From positions 1 to 11,193 of the forward strand of contig JAKJCD010000044.1 in assembly GCA_022706625.1 (NCBI GenBank): a stretch of 11,193 nucleotides of DNA, read 5' to 3'. The DNA is from Bacillota bacterium (GTDB lineage Bacteria; Bacillota; Clostridia; Peptostreptococcales; Anaerovoracaceae). Under the pieces are notes generated by a model. The model was not told where the DNA came from, did no database searches, and was given only the letters and a program-made list of their open reading frames with translations. Below are positions 1-5,984 of the stretch, piece by piece (the stretch's first letter is position 1; each line of letters begins with the position of its first letter). A program made the translations under genes and the position numbers.

Positions 1-1
1 A

Positions 2-244
2 GTCTTTCTTGTTGGAGACAACCAGGAGGCCATTGAAGGCCCCATCAGAAAAGAACAGATTAAGGGGCTTCTGGTGGCCTTTATTCGCAAGGGCAGGAAA
101 ATATCCGTAAAAAATCCGTTCTATCGCCTGTATCGCATAGCCTGGCTTATACCCCCAACCTTGCGCTTTCGAATTTGTAAGCTGGGGGGAAGACTTCTGC
201 GCCTGTTTCATATCGGGAAGAATGACATGGATGGAGAGAAATGA
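2..244 (+). CDS. S24/S26 (signal peptidase I-like) protein, C-terminal fragment
   Basis: An open frame enters from the left edge and ends at TGA 242-244, giving about 80 residues. It begins VFLVGDNQEAIEGPI. The GDN turn followed by a short gap and an 'xGPI' segment resembles the C-terminal GDN/S-x-DSR-x-G box of signal peptidase I/LexA-fold (S24/S26) proteins. Here the DSR-type residues are replaced by IEGP, as in the short S26-like proteins found beside PqqD and nucleotidyltransferase genes in Firmicutes. The tail after the box is basic (RKGRK, KNPFYRLYR) and then moderately hydrophobic (IAWLIPP), without a clear membrane helix. The catalytic Ser/Lys would lie upstream of the window and cannot be judged. 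The stop overlaps the start of the PqqD-like gene, so the two are translationally coupled. Family call is from motif resemblance only. Confidence 0.6.
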   Translation, partial: VFLVGDNQEAIEGPIRKEQIKGLLVAFIRKGRKISVKNPFYRLYRIAWLIPPTLRFRICKLGGRLLRLFHIGKNDMDGEK

Positions 245-531
245 TGGCAAATAAACTGAACTATCTCATCAGACATGCTGCAGGCATGTATTGGATTATT
301 AAAGCCGATCAGCGGAAGGAATATATCAGACCCGTTGCAACCAATGAATGCGGAGCTATTCTATGGGAAAGGATTGAAAAGGGATCAAGTGTAAAGGAGC
401 TATCGGTACTCCTTCAAAGAAAGTATGGCATTGGTCCGGAAGAAGCATTGGCGGATGTGAACGAATTCCTTGATCAGTTAATAGAGAATGGAATGGAAGC
501 ATACCTGAAAGAGAAAGGAATATTGAAATGA
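241..531 (+). CDS. PqqD-like peptide-binding protein
   Basis: This 96-residue protein has the layout of the PqqD family. There is an N-terminal strand region (YWIIKADQRKEYIRPV), then 'ATNECGAILWERIEKGSSV', which matches the family pattern lN-x-x-(A/G)-x-x-(I/L)W-x-x-(I/L)-x-x-G-x-(T/S), then helices ending in 'DVNEFLDQLIENG'. PqqD-like domains bind the leader of ribosomal peptides and present it to modifying enzymes; that role here is inferred from family and neighbours. Start is ATG 241 or ATG 244, both preceded by GGAGAG at about 233. ATG 241 overlaps the upstream stop (ATGA), and the 3' end overlaps the next gene by ATGA at 528-531, so the three genes form one tight operon. Complete and intact. 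Confidence 0.8.
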   Translation: MMANKLNYLIRHAAGMYWIIKADQRKEYIRPVATNECGAILWERIEKGSSVKELSVLLQRKYGIGPEEALADVNEFLDQLIENGMEAYLKEKGILK

Positions 532-1748
532 AAAGCGGTTTGCTGATAGAGGAATTGTATTTGTTGTCATTCTTAAAGCAGGCCCTTACCGGCTCACCGA
601 AGGGAGAACCCTTAGATGATAACGGGTTAACGGAAAAACAATGGAGCTTGATGATAAACCTGGCCGAGAAGCATGGAGTACTGTCTTTATTATATGATGT
701 GCTTTCAGAAACGGAAGGTCTTCCCACTGATCTGTTTGATAAGGTGAAAAAAGTAAGCCGCAGTATAGTGCTGCAAAACTATCGTTTGCTCTATATCTCG
801 AATGATATTGTTCATTTGCTGGAGAAAGAGGGCATTCCGGTTATTTTACTGAAGGGAGTGGGAACGGCATCCTTGTATCCGGTTCCCGAGCTTCGTAAAT
901 CAGGAGATGTGGACATACTGCTTGGAAACATGAAAGATAAGGATAAAGCATTTGAGATATTAAAGGCTAATGCTTATAAGATGAAGGATAAGCAGCACTC
1001 CAACCATCATGTTGAATTCGCTTCCAGGGAGGGCGTTGTAATTGAAGTACACACCATGCTGGCAGAGCCCTTTGACAATCAACAGGTTAATGACTATTTG
1101 GAAACGCTTGTCATCGATTATCAAAGGAGTAAGCAATATAAAGAAATTATAGGCAGCACGCTTCCGATTCCGGGAGAAGCGTTTCATGCGTTCTACCTGC
1201 TGGTCCATATGCTTCAGCATTTTCTCAGGGCAGGCTTTGGATTAAAGCTCCTTTGCGACTGGGTCGTATTATGGAATCGGGAGATGGACGAAGAAGAGCG
1301 TCAAATCTATAGTAAGCTGGTGAAGGAGTGTGGACTGACCGGGTTTTCTGACAGAGTTTCGGCAGTCTGTGCCACCTATCTGGGCCTTGATAAAACAAAA
1401 ATCGATTTTTATCAGCCTGATTCCCTATCATCGGAAGTGACTGAGGATTTTATTAAAGAAATAATAGAGGCAGAAGAGTTCGGGAGGTCAGCCAAGGATA
1501 GAATGGTATTAGTCACAGACACCTCAATCCTGGGTTATGTCAGAGAATTTCATCACCAAATGCATCTTAATTATCCGAAAGCAGGAAGATGCTTTTTCCT
1601 CTGGCCTGTCCTATGGCTGTTGACTCTGATGATTTTTCTCAACAATAACCGCAAAATCAGGAAGGTATCTGCAAGAGCTATTTTTTTAAAGGCAAAGAAA
1701 AGAAGCAGAAACGTAAAAGCGATGAAGCTGTTTGAGATAGAAAAGTAA
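528..1748 (+). CDS. NTP_transf_5-family nucleotidyltransferase
   Basis: A 406-residue protein of the uncharacterised nucleotidyltransferase family (PF14907-like). The diagnostic part is near residues 104-131: PVILLKG (LLKG at 107-110), then 'LYPVPELRKSGDVDILL', with R123 and the acidic pair D127/D129, which would coordinate metal and NTP. EVH follows at 173-175. Residues 226-245 carry the family's H-x3-H...D pattern (VHMLQHF, then LLCDW). The C-terminus has a hydrophobic stretch (about 357-376) and a basic tail. Members often sit beside PqqD-like and S26-like genes, including in lasso-peptide-type clusters, where some are thought to modify the peptide; the substrate here is unknown. The start overlaps the PqqD stop by ATGA, and an AAAGGA-type site lies about 10 bases upstream. 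Length and key residues suggest a functional enzyme. Confidence 0.82.
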   Translation: MKSGLLIEELYLLSFLKQALTGSPKGEPLDDNGLTEKQWSLMINLAEKHGVLSLLYDVLSETEGLPTDLFDKVKKVSRSIVLQNYRLLYISNDIVHLLEKEGIPVILLKGVGTASLYPVPELRKSGDVDILLGNMKDKDKAFEILKANAYKMKDKQHSNHHVEFASREGVVIEVHTMLAEPFDNQQVNDYLETLVIDYQRSKQYKEIIGSTLPIPGEAFHAFYLLVHMLQHFLRAGFGLKLLCDWVVLWNREMDEEERQIYSKLVKECGLTGFSDRVSAVCATYLGLDKTKIDFYQPDSLSSEVTEDFIKEIIEAEEFGRSAKDRMVLVTDTSILGYVREFHHQMHLNYPKAGRCFFLWPVLWLLTLMIFLNNNRKIRKVSARAIFLKAKKRSRNVKAMKLFEIEK

Positions 1749-1792
1749 CTAGCGGGTATCATCATTGTAGCGAGATGAAAAGGAGATTCTTC

Positions 1793-1923
1793 ATGGAAAA
1801 TACCTGAATTTCAGAGGGAGCCTACACTGGAAGCTATTGCTATGGGGGCTGTCTGCCGGACTGTCCCTGAAGCTTTATTACCTTACCTCGCTTACGATAA
1901 AGCTCTTGATTGATTCAAAAATT
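1793..1923 (+). pseudogene. ABC exporter N-terminal remnant, frameshifted and truncated
   Basis: AAAGGAGA at about 1778-1786 is a good ribosome binding site about 7 bases before ATG 1793, but that frame stops at once (Met-Glu-Asn-Thr-stop). One extra A in the AAAA run at 1797-1800 would join the start to an open frame from 1801. That frame reads YLNFRGSLHWKLLLW, then GLSAGLSLKLYYL, then TSLTIKLLIDS. A basic amphipathic start, one membrane helix and a '-hydrophobic-IK-x-LID' end is what the first transmembrane segment of an ABC exporter looks like. Resemblance ends near 1923, and the frame runs 18 more unconvincing codons to a stop at 1978-1980, overlapping the opposite-strand gene. Position right after the nucleotidyltransferase fits a transporter of that operon. 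Interpretation: a point deletion plus loss of over 90% of the gene. A sequencing error could explain the shift but not the truncation. Confidence 0.55.
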
Positions 1924-1945
1924 GACGAATCACTATCCAGTGTCG
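1917..1945 (-). terminator. possible weak terminator of the DivIVA-like gene
   Basis: On the minus strand, just past the stop at 1956, CGA-CACT and AGTG-(AT)-TCG can pair around a GGAT loop. This gives seven base pairs with a two-base bulge, and a run of five T follows shortly after (the A run at 1917-1921 on the plus strand). The stem is short and the gap before the T run is a few bases, so this is a weak candidate. It also lies at the end of the ABC relic. Confidence 0.3.
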
Positions 1946-1955
1946 GAAAACATTC

Positions 1956-2282
1956 TCAGTCATCAAATTTAGATAAATGAGGGTCGGCTAACTGCTTCAT
2001 TAAGCTTTTGTTTTCATTGGTCAAAGCTTCAATCTTTATGAGGTATTCTTCATTTTGCAGTTCAAGCAAATCAATTTTTTGATTCAGAACGATTAACTTC
2101 TTTTTACATTGCTCAAGTTCTTCTTCCAATAAAATGCTCTTCGCACTTTTTTCGATCGCATTATTTTTAACTTGAGTTTTGAGCGTGATTATAGCAGCAT
2201 TTAATGCTTCGTTCTCTTCCCGGAGAGCATCCAGGACCGCATTCACTTCTGAAACCTTATAGCCCAATAAACTTCGTTTCAT
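1956..2282 (-). CDS. short coiled-coil protein with DivIVA-like N-terminus
   Basis: A 108-residue protein, the only clear gene on the minus strand. It begins MKRSLLGYKVSEVNAVLDAL. The 'GY-x-V-x-EV-(N/D)-x-x-(L/F)D-x-L' signature matches the membrane-targeting N-terminal domain of DivIVA/GpsB-type proteins. From about residue 20 to 100 it is a nearly continuous heptad-type helix rich in Glu, Lys, Leu and Asn, so a parallel coiled coil is expected. No membrane segment or signal peptide is seen. DivIVA proteins are usually longer; here the second coiled coil and tail are missing, so it is a small paralogue or a GpsB-like adaptor. The start has AGAGGAAG about 7 bases upstream and a strong promoter of its own (2394-2422). 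It stands alone between two plus-strand operons. A role in pole or septum placement is inferred from family only. Confidence 0.7.
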   Translation of the reverse strand: MKRSLLGYKVSEVNAVLDALREENEALNAAIITLKTQVKNNAIEKSAKSILLEEELEQCKKKLIVLNQKIDLLELQNEEYLIKIEALTNENKSLMKQLADPHLSKFDD

Positions 2283-2393
2283 TTATAAACTTCCTCTGTA
2301 TAGCATTAAATCAAACCCGATGCAGATGAGAACCCATTTAAATCGACTGCTGGAGGATGAATTTAACCAATCAAAATGAACAACATTTCCTTT

Positions 2394-2422
2394 ATCATAT
2401 CTTATACTATTTTGGATGTCAA
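2394..2422 (-). promoter_or_regulatory. sigma-A promoter of the DivIVA-like gene
   Basis: Reading the minus strand, TTGACA (2422-2417) is followed by exactly 17 bases and then TATGAT (2399-2394). This is a full -35 match and a 5/6 match at -10. Transcription would start near 2387, leaving a leader of about 105 bases before ATG 2282. I see no convincing riboswitch in that leader. Confidence 0.75.
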
Positions 2423-2591
2423 CGCGCTATCGCATGCCGCACAAAGGTTTGGTTCCCGGTTTATTCCTGATTCAGCTCAGGTGAGGATGAGAAATTACTA
2501 TATGACCATCATCAATGAAAATCATTGGTAATAAGGCAATAATGCTAATTTGACTATGCTCAGAACCAGAAAGTTTGACAAAAACCCCCTC
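2423..2591. other. intergenic stretch with no recognised gene
   Basis: This stretch lies between the minus-strand promoter and the candidate pel promoter. A 51-codon plus-strand frame (2376-2531) enters it, but it has no well-placed ribosome binding site, crosses the minus-strand promoter and resembles nothing I recognise. Two TTTGAC copies occur 25 bases apart (about 2549 and 2574), with TATGCT following the first at 2555. They could be regulator sites, but this is speculative. The full gene-free span from the DivIVA-like start to pelD is about 537 bases. Confidence 0.4.
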
Positions 2592-2620
2592 TTTTCAATG
2601 GAATTTTTTTATGCTAAACT
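2592..2620 (+). promoter_or_regulatory. candidate promoter of the pel operon
   Basis: TTTTCA (2592-2597), a 17-base spacer and TAAACT (2615-2620) form a plausible but imperfect sigma-A promoter; TATGCT at 2610 and TATTAT at 2620 are overlapping -10 alternatives. A perfect TTGACA at 2575-2580 is about 29 bases from TATGCT, too far to serve it. Transcription from here would give a leader of about 190 bases before pelD, long enough to include the attenuator-like hairpins. Confidence 0.35.
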
Positions 2621-2659
2621 ATTATTGTGGGGGATTCTTGAAATAAGGTCAATATATTC

Positions 2660-2717
2660 TTTCGGCTAATTTCGTTTTCCCATTTCCAGGGGATGTGAAT
2701 GTGCTGAAGTGCCGAAA
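2660..2717 (+). promoter_or_regulatory. putative antiterminator pairing in the pel leader
   Basis: TTTCGGC at 2660-2666 is exactly complementary to GCCGAAA at 2711-2717, which is the inner 5' arm of the downstream terminator-like hairpin. The two pairings cannot exist together, which is the typical arrangement of an antiterminator. Between them TTCCC (2677-2681) and GGGGA (2689-2693) can form a small five-pair stem with a seven-base loop. No known riboswitch class is recognised. The pairing is visible; function as a switch is inferred. Confidence 0.4.
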
Positions 2718-2751
2718 TGCATTAATTTTTCAGGTTTCGGAGCACTTTTTT
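2707..2751 (+). terminator. terminator-like attenuator hairpin upstream of pelD
   Basis: AAGTGCCGAAA (2707-2717) pairs with TTTCGG-AG-CACTT (2735-2747): eleven base pairs with a two-base AG bulge and a 17-base loop. A T run (2746-2751) follows at once. An alternative register pairs GTGCT (2701-2705) with AGCAC (2741-2745). As no gene ends here, the hairpin sits inside the pelD leader and probably controls read-through into the pel operon. The loop is large for a simple terminator, so strength is uncertain. Confidence 0.55.
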
Positions 2752-2788
2752 CTGTTGCGCCTGGGTTGCAGGGAAAAAAGCGCAGCAG
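2752..2788 (+). promoter_or_regulatory. second leader hairpin before pelD
   Basis: CTGTTGCGC (2752-2760) pairs with GCGCAGCAG (2780-2788): nine pairs including one G-U, with a 19-base loop. It follows directly after the T run of the attenuator hairpin and ends 12 bases before the AAGGGG site (2801-2806) of pelD. It has no T run, so it may protect or space the mRNA 5' end or affect translation. That role is a guess. Confidence 0.4.
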
Positions 2789-2819
2789 AGAAATGTTACC
2801 AAGGGGAAAATAAATCTTT

Positions 2820-4985
2820 ATGCCAAATATTTTAATCATAGGAGATTATAATCCTTTAACAAATCATTTAATTGAAAAGCTTCACACTGAAAAGTGGCAT
2901 ATTTATACACTGATAAGCAACAAGAAGCTTCTGAAGCCGCTTCACGTGTTTGAACAATATGTTTTTGACTATCAAAGTGACAGCATCAAGGAAATCGTTG
3001 CGAGCTGTCGACCGGATGTAGTTCTTTTTTCCGGTGCGTATGATTCCTGTTACCATTGGAACAGTGAAAACAATGACACTGCTTTAAGCTATACAGCAGA
3101 TCTCAGCAATATCCTCATCGCTGTCTCACTTCAAGGTGTCCGGCATTTTGTTTATATTTCTTCAGAGATAGTTTTCGAAGATGAATATATTGTTGATATT
3201 AAAGAAAATATGCCCGTTTCTCCCAACAGCTATAAGGGTATGGCTATTGCTCAGGGCGAAGATCTTGCGCTTCACTATGGACAATCCGCACAGATGGAGG
3301 TTACGGTTGTAAGGTTATCCCAAATGTATGGAATTCCGAAAGACAGGAGCGGATGCTGCGACATTTTCTCCAGAATGTGTGTTGAAGCGATCGTGAACGT
3401 ACGCTTACGCATCAATGCCAAAAGGGTATTTTCCGGCCTGTGTGTAAAAGATGCGGTGGAAGCACTTTTTTTATTGATACAGGCACCGGAGAGAAAACAT
3501 CATTTGTATCATATTTCTTCCATGGAAGAGGTCACAGAAGATAAGGTCGCACAGGTGATTAAAACCCATTGTATACAGGATGTTGAGGTTGTCGATCAAA
3601 CCGTGGGATTAAAACAAAGATTCATATTGTCCAATGAGAGATTTCGCAGCGAATTTCCGCTGAGCTTGAATTGTAAATGGGAGGAAATGATCCCCTCAAT
3701 AATCACTTACATTAATCACCACAAAAAGCGTTTTCTGCAAGATGGCGAATCCATAGAAACAAACGGAGATAAGTCTTCGTTTATCCGCCTGCTGCATAAA
3801 GCTCTGCCTTTTGTGGAAGGTATTGTAATGTTTATACTGGTTTTTCTGTTCAGTCATGGCACCATTGAAAGCCGGTTTTTTGCCAGCATTCATTTTTATT
3901 TGTTATATGTATTGCTCTTTGCCCTCATGTATGGCAGACAGATGGCAATATTTACTTCCCTGCTCAGCGCCATTGGCTTAACCTTAAGCCAGGTGCTTCA
4001 TTCAACAAATGTTTCCTTCCTGATAGAGGCCGATACATACCTTCAGATTGTGCAAATCTTTCTTGTTGGATTATCCGTTGGCCATTTAAAGGACAAATTC
4101 AAGGAAACGAAGGATGAAATGGATGAAGAAGTTAATTTTCTGAAAGATCAGCTGAAAGATATTTCAGTGATAAACTCCAGCAACGCTAAAATAAAGGATT
4201 ATTACTCAGATAAGCTCATCAGCAGCAGAGAAAGTATCGGCCGCATTTATGGCATAACCTCAAAGCTGCAAAAGTCAGAAAAGGGAGAAATTTTGTTTGC
4301 TGCTCTCGATACAATTAAAGAGATCATGGAGATAGAGGGGGTCTCTATTTACCTGATATCCAATAAAAAGTACTGTCGTTTGGTATCCTCGTCAGACAGT
4401 AAGGCTGCGTCTTTGGGTAAAACCCTTCTTATAGATGAATATGGGGTGATTTTTGAGATATTAAGGTCAGGACAGGTATACACAAACCGCACGCTGGATA
4501 GCTCTCTGCCCATGATGGCCAGTTCTCTTTTCAGCGACGAGGGTAACATGAGAATCGTCATTTTTCTCTGGAACCTTCCGTATGAAAAAATGACTTTGTA
4601 TTATGCAAATCTGCTCACCGTTGTGGGGGCATTGGTGTATTCTGTTTTTGTCCGGGATGCCAACTACCTGGATGCTTTGGCCTACCGCCGGTACATTCCC
4701 GACACTTCGATTTTGCAGGATACAGCTTTTGAAGAGATGATGAGTATCTATAAACGTGCAGAAGAAAATGGCTATGCAGAGTCCTGTATTTTATTTATTG
4801 AAAGAGGAAACCTGTCGCTAAAGGAAGTTAACGACAAGATACACCCATTACTCCGGGAAACCGATTATATTGGTGAAAGGCCTGACGGCAATCTGGCAAT
4901 TTTATTAACCAACACCAATAAAAACGAGTCCATCCATGTAAAGGAGCGTCTGGAGAGAGAGAATATTACGACCCAATTACTTTGA
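2820..4985 (+). CDS. pelD: PelD-like c-di-GMP receptor fused to a degenerate SDR/epimerase domain
   Basis: A 721-residue membrane receptor. Residues 1-300 have the NAD-dependent epimerase/SDR fold: ILIIGDYNPLTNHLIEKL, 'VRHFVYISSEIVF' (107-119), 'VVRLSQMYG' (163-171) and 'FSGLCVKDAVEAL'. The dinucleotide GxxGxxG has become G8-x-x-N11-x-x-T14, and the YxxxK lysine is Ala142 (Tyr138), so catalysis is unlikely. Four membrane helices follow (about 329-345, 352-371, 375-393, 405-421), then a coiled coil (422-450), a GAF-like domain (about 485-610) and a C-terminal degenerate GGDEF domain. There R679-E-T-D682 is an RxxD inhibitory-site motif at the normal distance before a ruined GGDEF (PDGNL). This is the known PelD logic: bind c-di-GMP and switch on Pel synthesis, without making it. 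pelE and pelF-G downstream support the call. AAGGGG at 2801-2806 is 13 bases before ATG, rather far. Confidence 0.87.
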   Translation: MPNILIIGDYNPLTNHLIEKLHTEKWHIYTLISNKKLLKPLHVFEQYVFDYQSDSIKEIVASCRPDVVLFSGAYDSCYHWNSENNDTALSYTADLSNILIAVSLQGVRHFVYISSEIVFEDEYIVDIKENMPVSPNSYKGMAIAQGEDLALHYGQSAQMEVTVVRLSQMYGIPKDRSGCCDIFSRMCVEAIVNVRLRINAKRVFSGLCVKDAVEALFLLIQAPERKHHLYHISSMEEVTEDKVAQVIKTHCIQDVEVVDQTVGLKQRFILSNERFRSEFPLSLNCKWEEMIPSIITYINHHKKRFLQDGESIETNGDKSSFIRLLHKALPFVEGIVMFILVFLFSHGTIESRFFASIHFYLLYVLLFALMYGRQMAIFTSLLSAIGLTLSQVLHSTNVSFLIEADTYLQIVQIFLVGLSVGHLKDKFKETKDEMDEEVNFLKDQLKDISVINSSNAKIKDYYSDKLISSRESIGRIYGITSKLQKSEKGEILFAALDTIKEIMEIEGVSIYLISNKKYCRLVSSSDSKAASLGKTLLIDEYGVIFEILRSGQVYTNRTLDSSLPMMASSLFSDEGNMRIVIFLWNLPYEKMTLYYANLLTVVGALVYSVFVRDANYLDALAYRRYIPDTSILQDTAFEEMMSIYKRAEENGYAESCILFIERGNLSLKEVNDKIHPLLRETDYIGERPDGNLAILLTNTNKNESIHVKERLERENITTQLL

Positions 4986-5036
4986 AAACAAAACAAGCTT
5001 AGTTCAAATGATTGAAACCAGCTTTAAGGAGTAACG

Positions 5037-5954
5037 ATGAATACGGCAGGCCTTTATCCGGTTATTATTATATTAACAGTGAATAGCCTTTTGGCCATAC
5101 TGATATTTGCTGCATCCTTCTTTCAAAAAGCGGAACAACGCAGCACTGCAGTATTGCTGTCATGGTTTATCTTTATCGTACCCTTAATTGGCGCTGTATA
5201 TCTGCTGCTAAGCTTCATGATCAACTATTTCATCCGTAATCAGAATGTGGATATGAGTGATGTTAGCTTCAGCCAGGAGAGAGAAAAATTAATTTTACCC
5301 CCTGATATCAGTGCGGAAATGAATTACGTGCCCATCCATGATGCAATAGCAATATCCGATACAGCAAGCCTCAGAAGACTCTTATTAAATACGATGCTCA
5401 GCAACGTAAAGAATAAGATCTCCAGCATTGCTGCTGCCATGAACAGCCAGGATACCGAGACCTCTCATTATGTTGCCACAATGGTCATGGATGTTTTATC
5501 CGAACTGCGTTCTGCGGCTCAAGACATGATTGAAAAAATGCAGAAAATCCCTGAAGATGTAGAAATGAATCTGTTGACCTTTGACTATATCTATGAATTT
5601 CTCAGCCTGAAAATCCTATCCGGTGTCGAGCAGGAAGCTTATATATTCACCCTGGATGATGTGGCTGAAAACCTTTTTACCTACAATTTGTGGTATATGA
5701 CTGCAACACATTACCTGCGGATGACCGATATGTTTATTTCCATCAGAAATTTCAGTATGGCAGAAAAATGGAGCTCAAGGGCCGGTCAGTATCGCCCGGA
5801 TATGCTCGATACTTACAAGGCTAAATTGCATTTGTTTTTTGAACAGCATCATTACAGTGCATTTTATAAATGCCTGAATGAGCTGGTGAGCTCACAGATC
5901 ACCGCTGATAATGAGGTGGCAGAACTAATGCAAATGTACATTGAGCAGAGATAA
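5037..5954 (+). CDS. pelE: PelE-like inner-membrane scaffold of the Pel synthase
   Basis: A 305-residue protein with two N-terminal membrane helices (about 7-28 and 38-64) and a long helical cytosolic part. The last 100 residues, including 'FISIRNFSMAEKWSSRAGQY' and 'AFYKCLNEL', look like TPR-type helix pairs. This matches PelE, which has two membrane helices plus TPR-like repeats and joins PelD and PelG in the membrane complex. It is somewhat shorter than the Pseudomonas protein. Assignment depends heavily on its place between pelD and the later pel genes, since PelE is poorly conserved. AAGGAG (5026-5031) lies five bases before ATG 5037, and only 51 bases separate it from pelD, so they are cotranscribed. 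No catalytic motif is visible. Confidence 0.75.
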   Translation: MNTAGLYPVIIILTVNSLLAILIFAASFFQKAEQRSTAVLLSWFIFIVPLIGAVYLLLSFMINYFIRNQNVDMSDVSFSQEREKLILPPDISAEMNYVPIHDAIAISDTASLRRLLLNTMLSNVKNKISSIAAAMNSQDTETSHYVATMVMDVLSELRSAAQDMIEKMQKIPEDVEMNLLTFDYIYEFLSLKILSGVEQEAYIFTLDDVAENLFTYNLWYMTATHYLRMTDMFISIRNFSMAEKWSSRAGQYRPDMLDTYKAKLHLFFEQHHYSAFYKCLNELVSSQITADNEVAELMQMYIEQR

Positions 5955-5984
5955 AGTGAATTTTATTGAGGATGAGAGTATAAT

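Noticed and set aside
2376..2531. 51-codon plus-strand gene beginning MNNISFIISY
   Set aside because: There is no ribosome binding site at proper distance (GGAGG is about 19 bases away), no recognisable family, and it overlaps a near-perfect promoter on the other strand.
2575..2615. TTGACA at 2575 paired with TATGCT at 2610 as a sigma-A promoter
   Set aside because: The spacer is 29 bases, far above 16-18, and no acceptable -10 occurs at the right distance from this TTGACA.
2625..2760. c-di-GMP-I (GEMM) riboswitch upstream of pelD
   Set aside because: GGCTAA at 2664-2669 and the pel context made this tempting, but the conserved GEMM core (such as the GACGCAAAGC-type segment and tetraloop-receptor helices) is not present.
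2820..3720. Active UDP-glucose 4-epimerase (GalE)
   Set aside because: The Rossmann glycines and the catalytic lysine are missing and the domain is fused to membrane, GAF and GGDEF-like domains.
4700..4985. Active diguanylate cyclase in the PelD C-terminus
   Set aside because: The GGDEF active-site motif is absent (PDGNL in its place), so only ligand binding is plausible.
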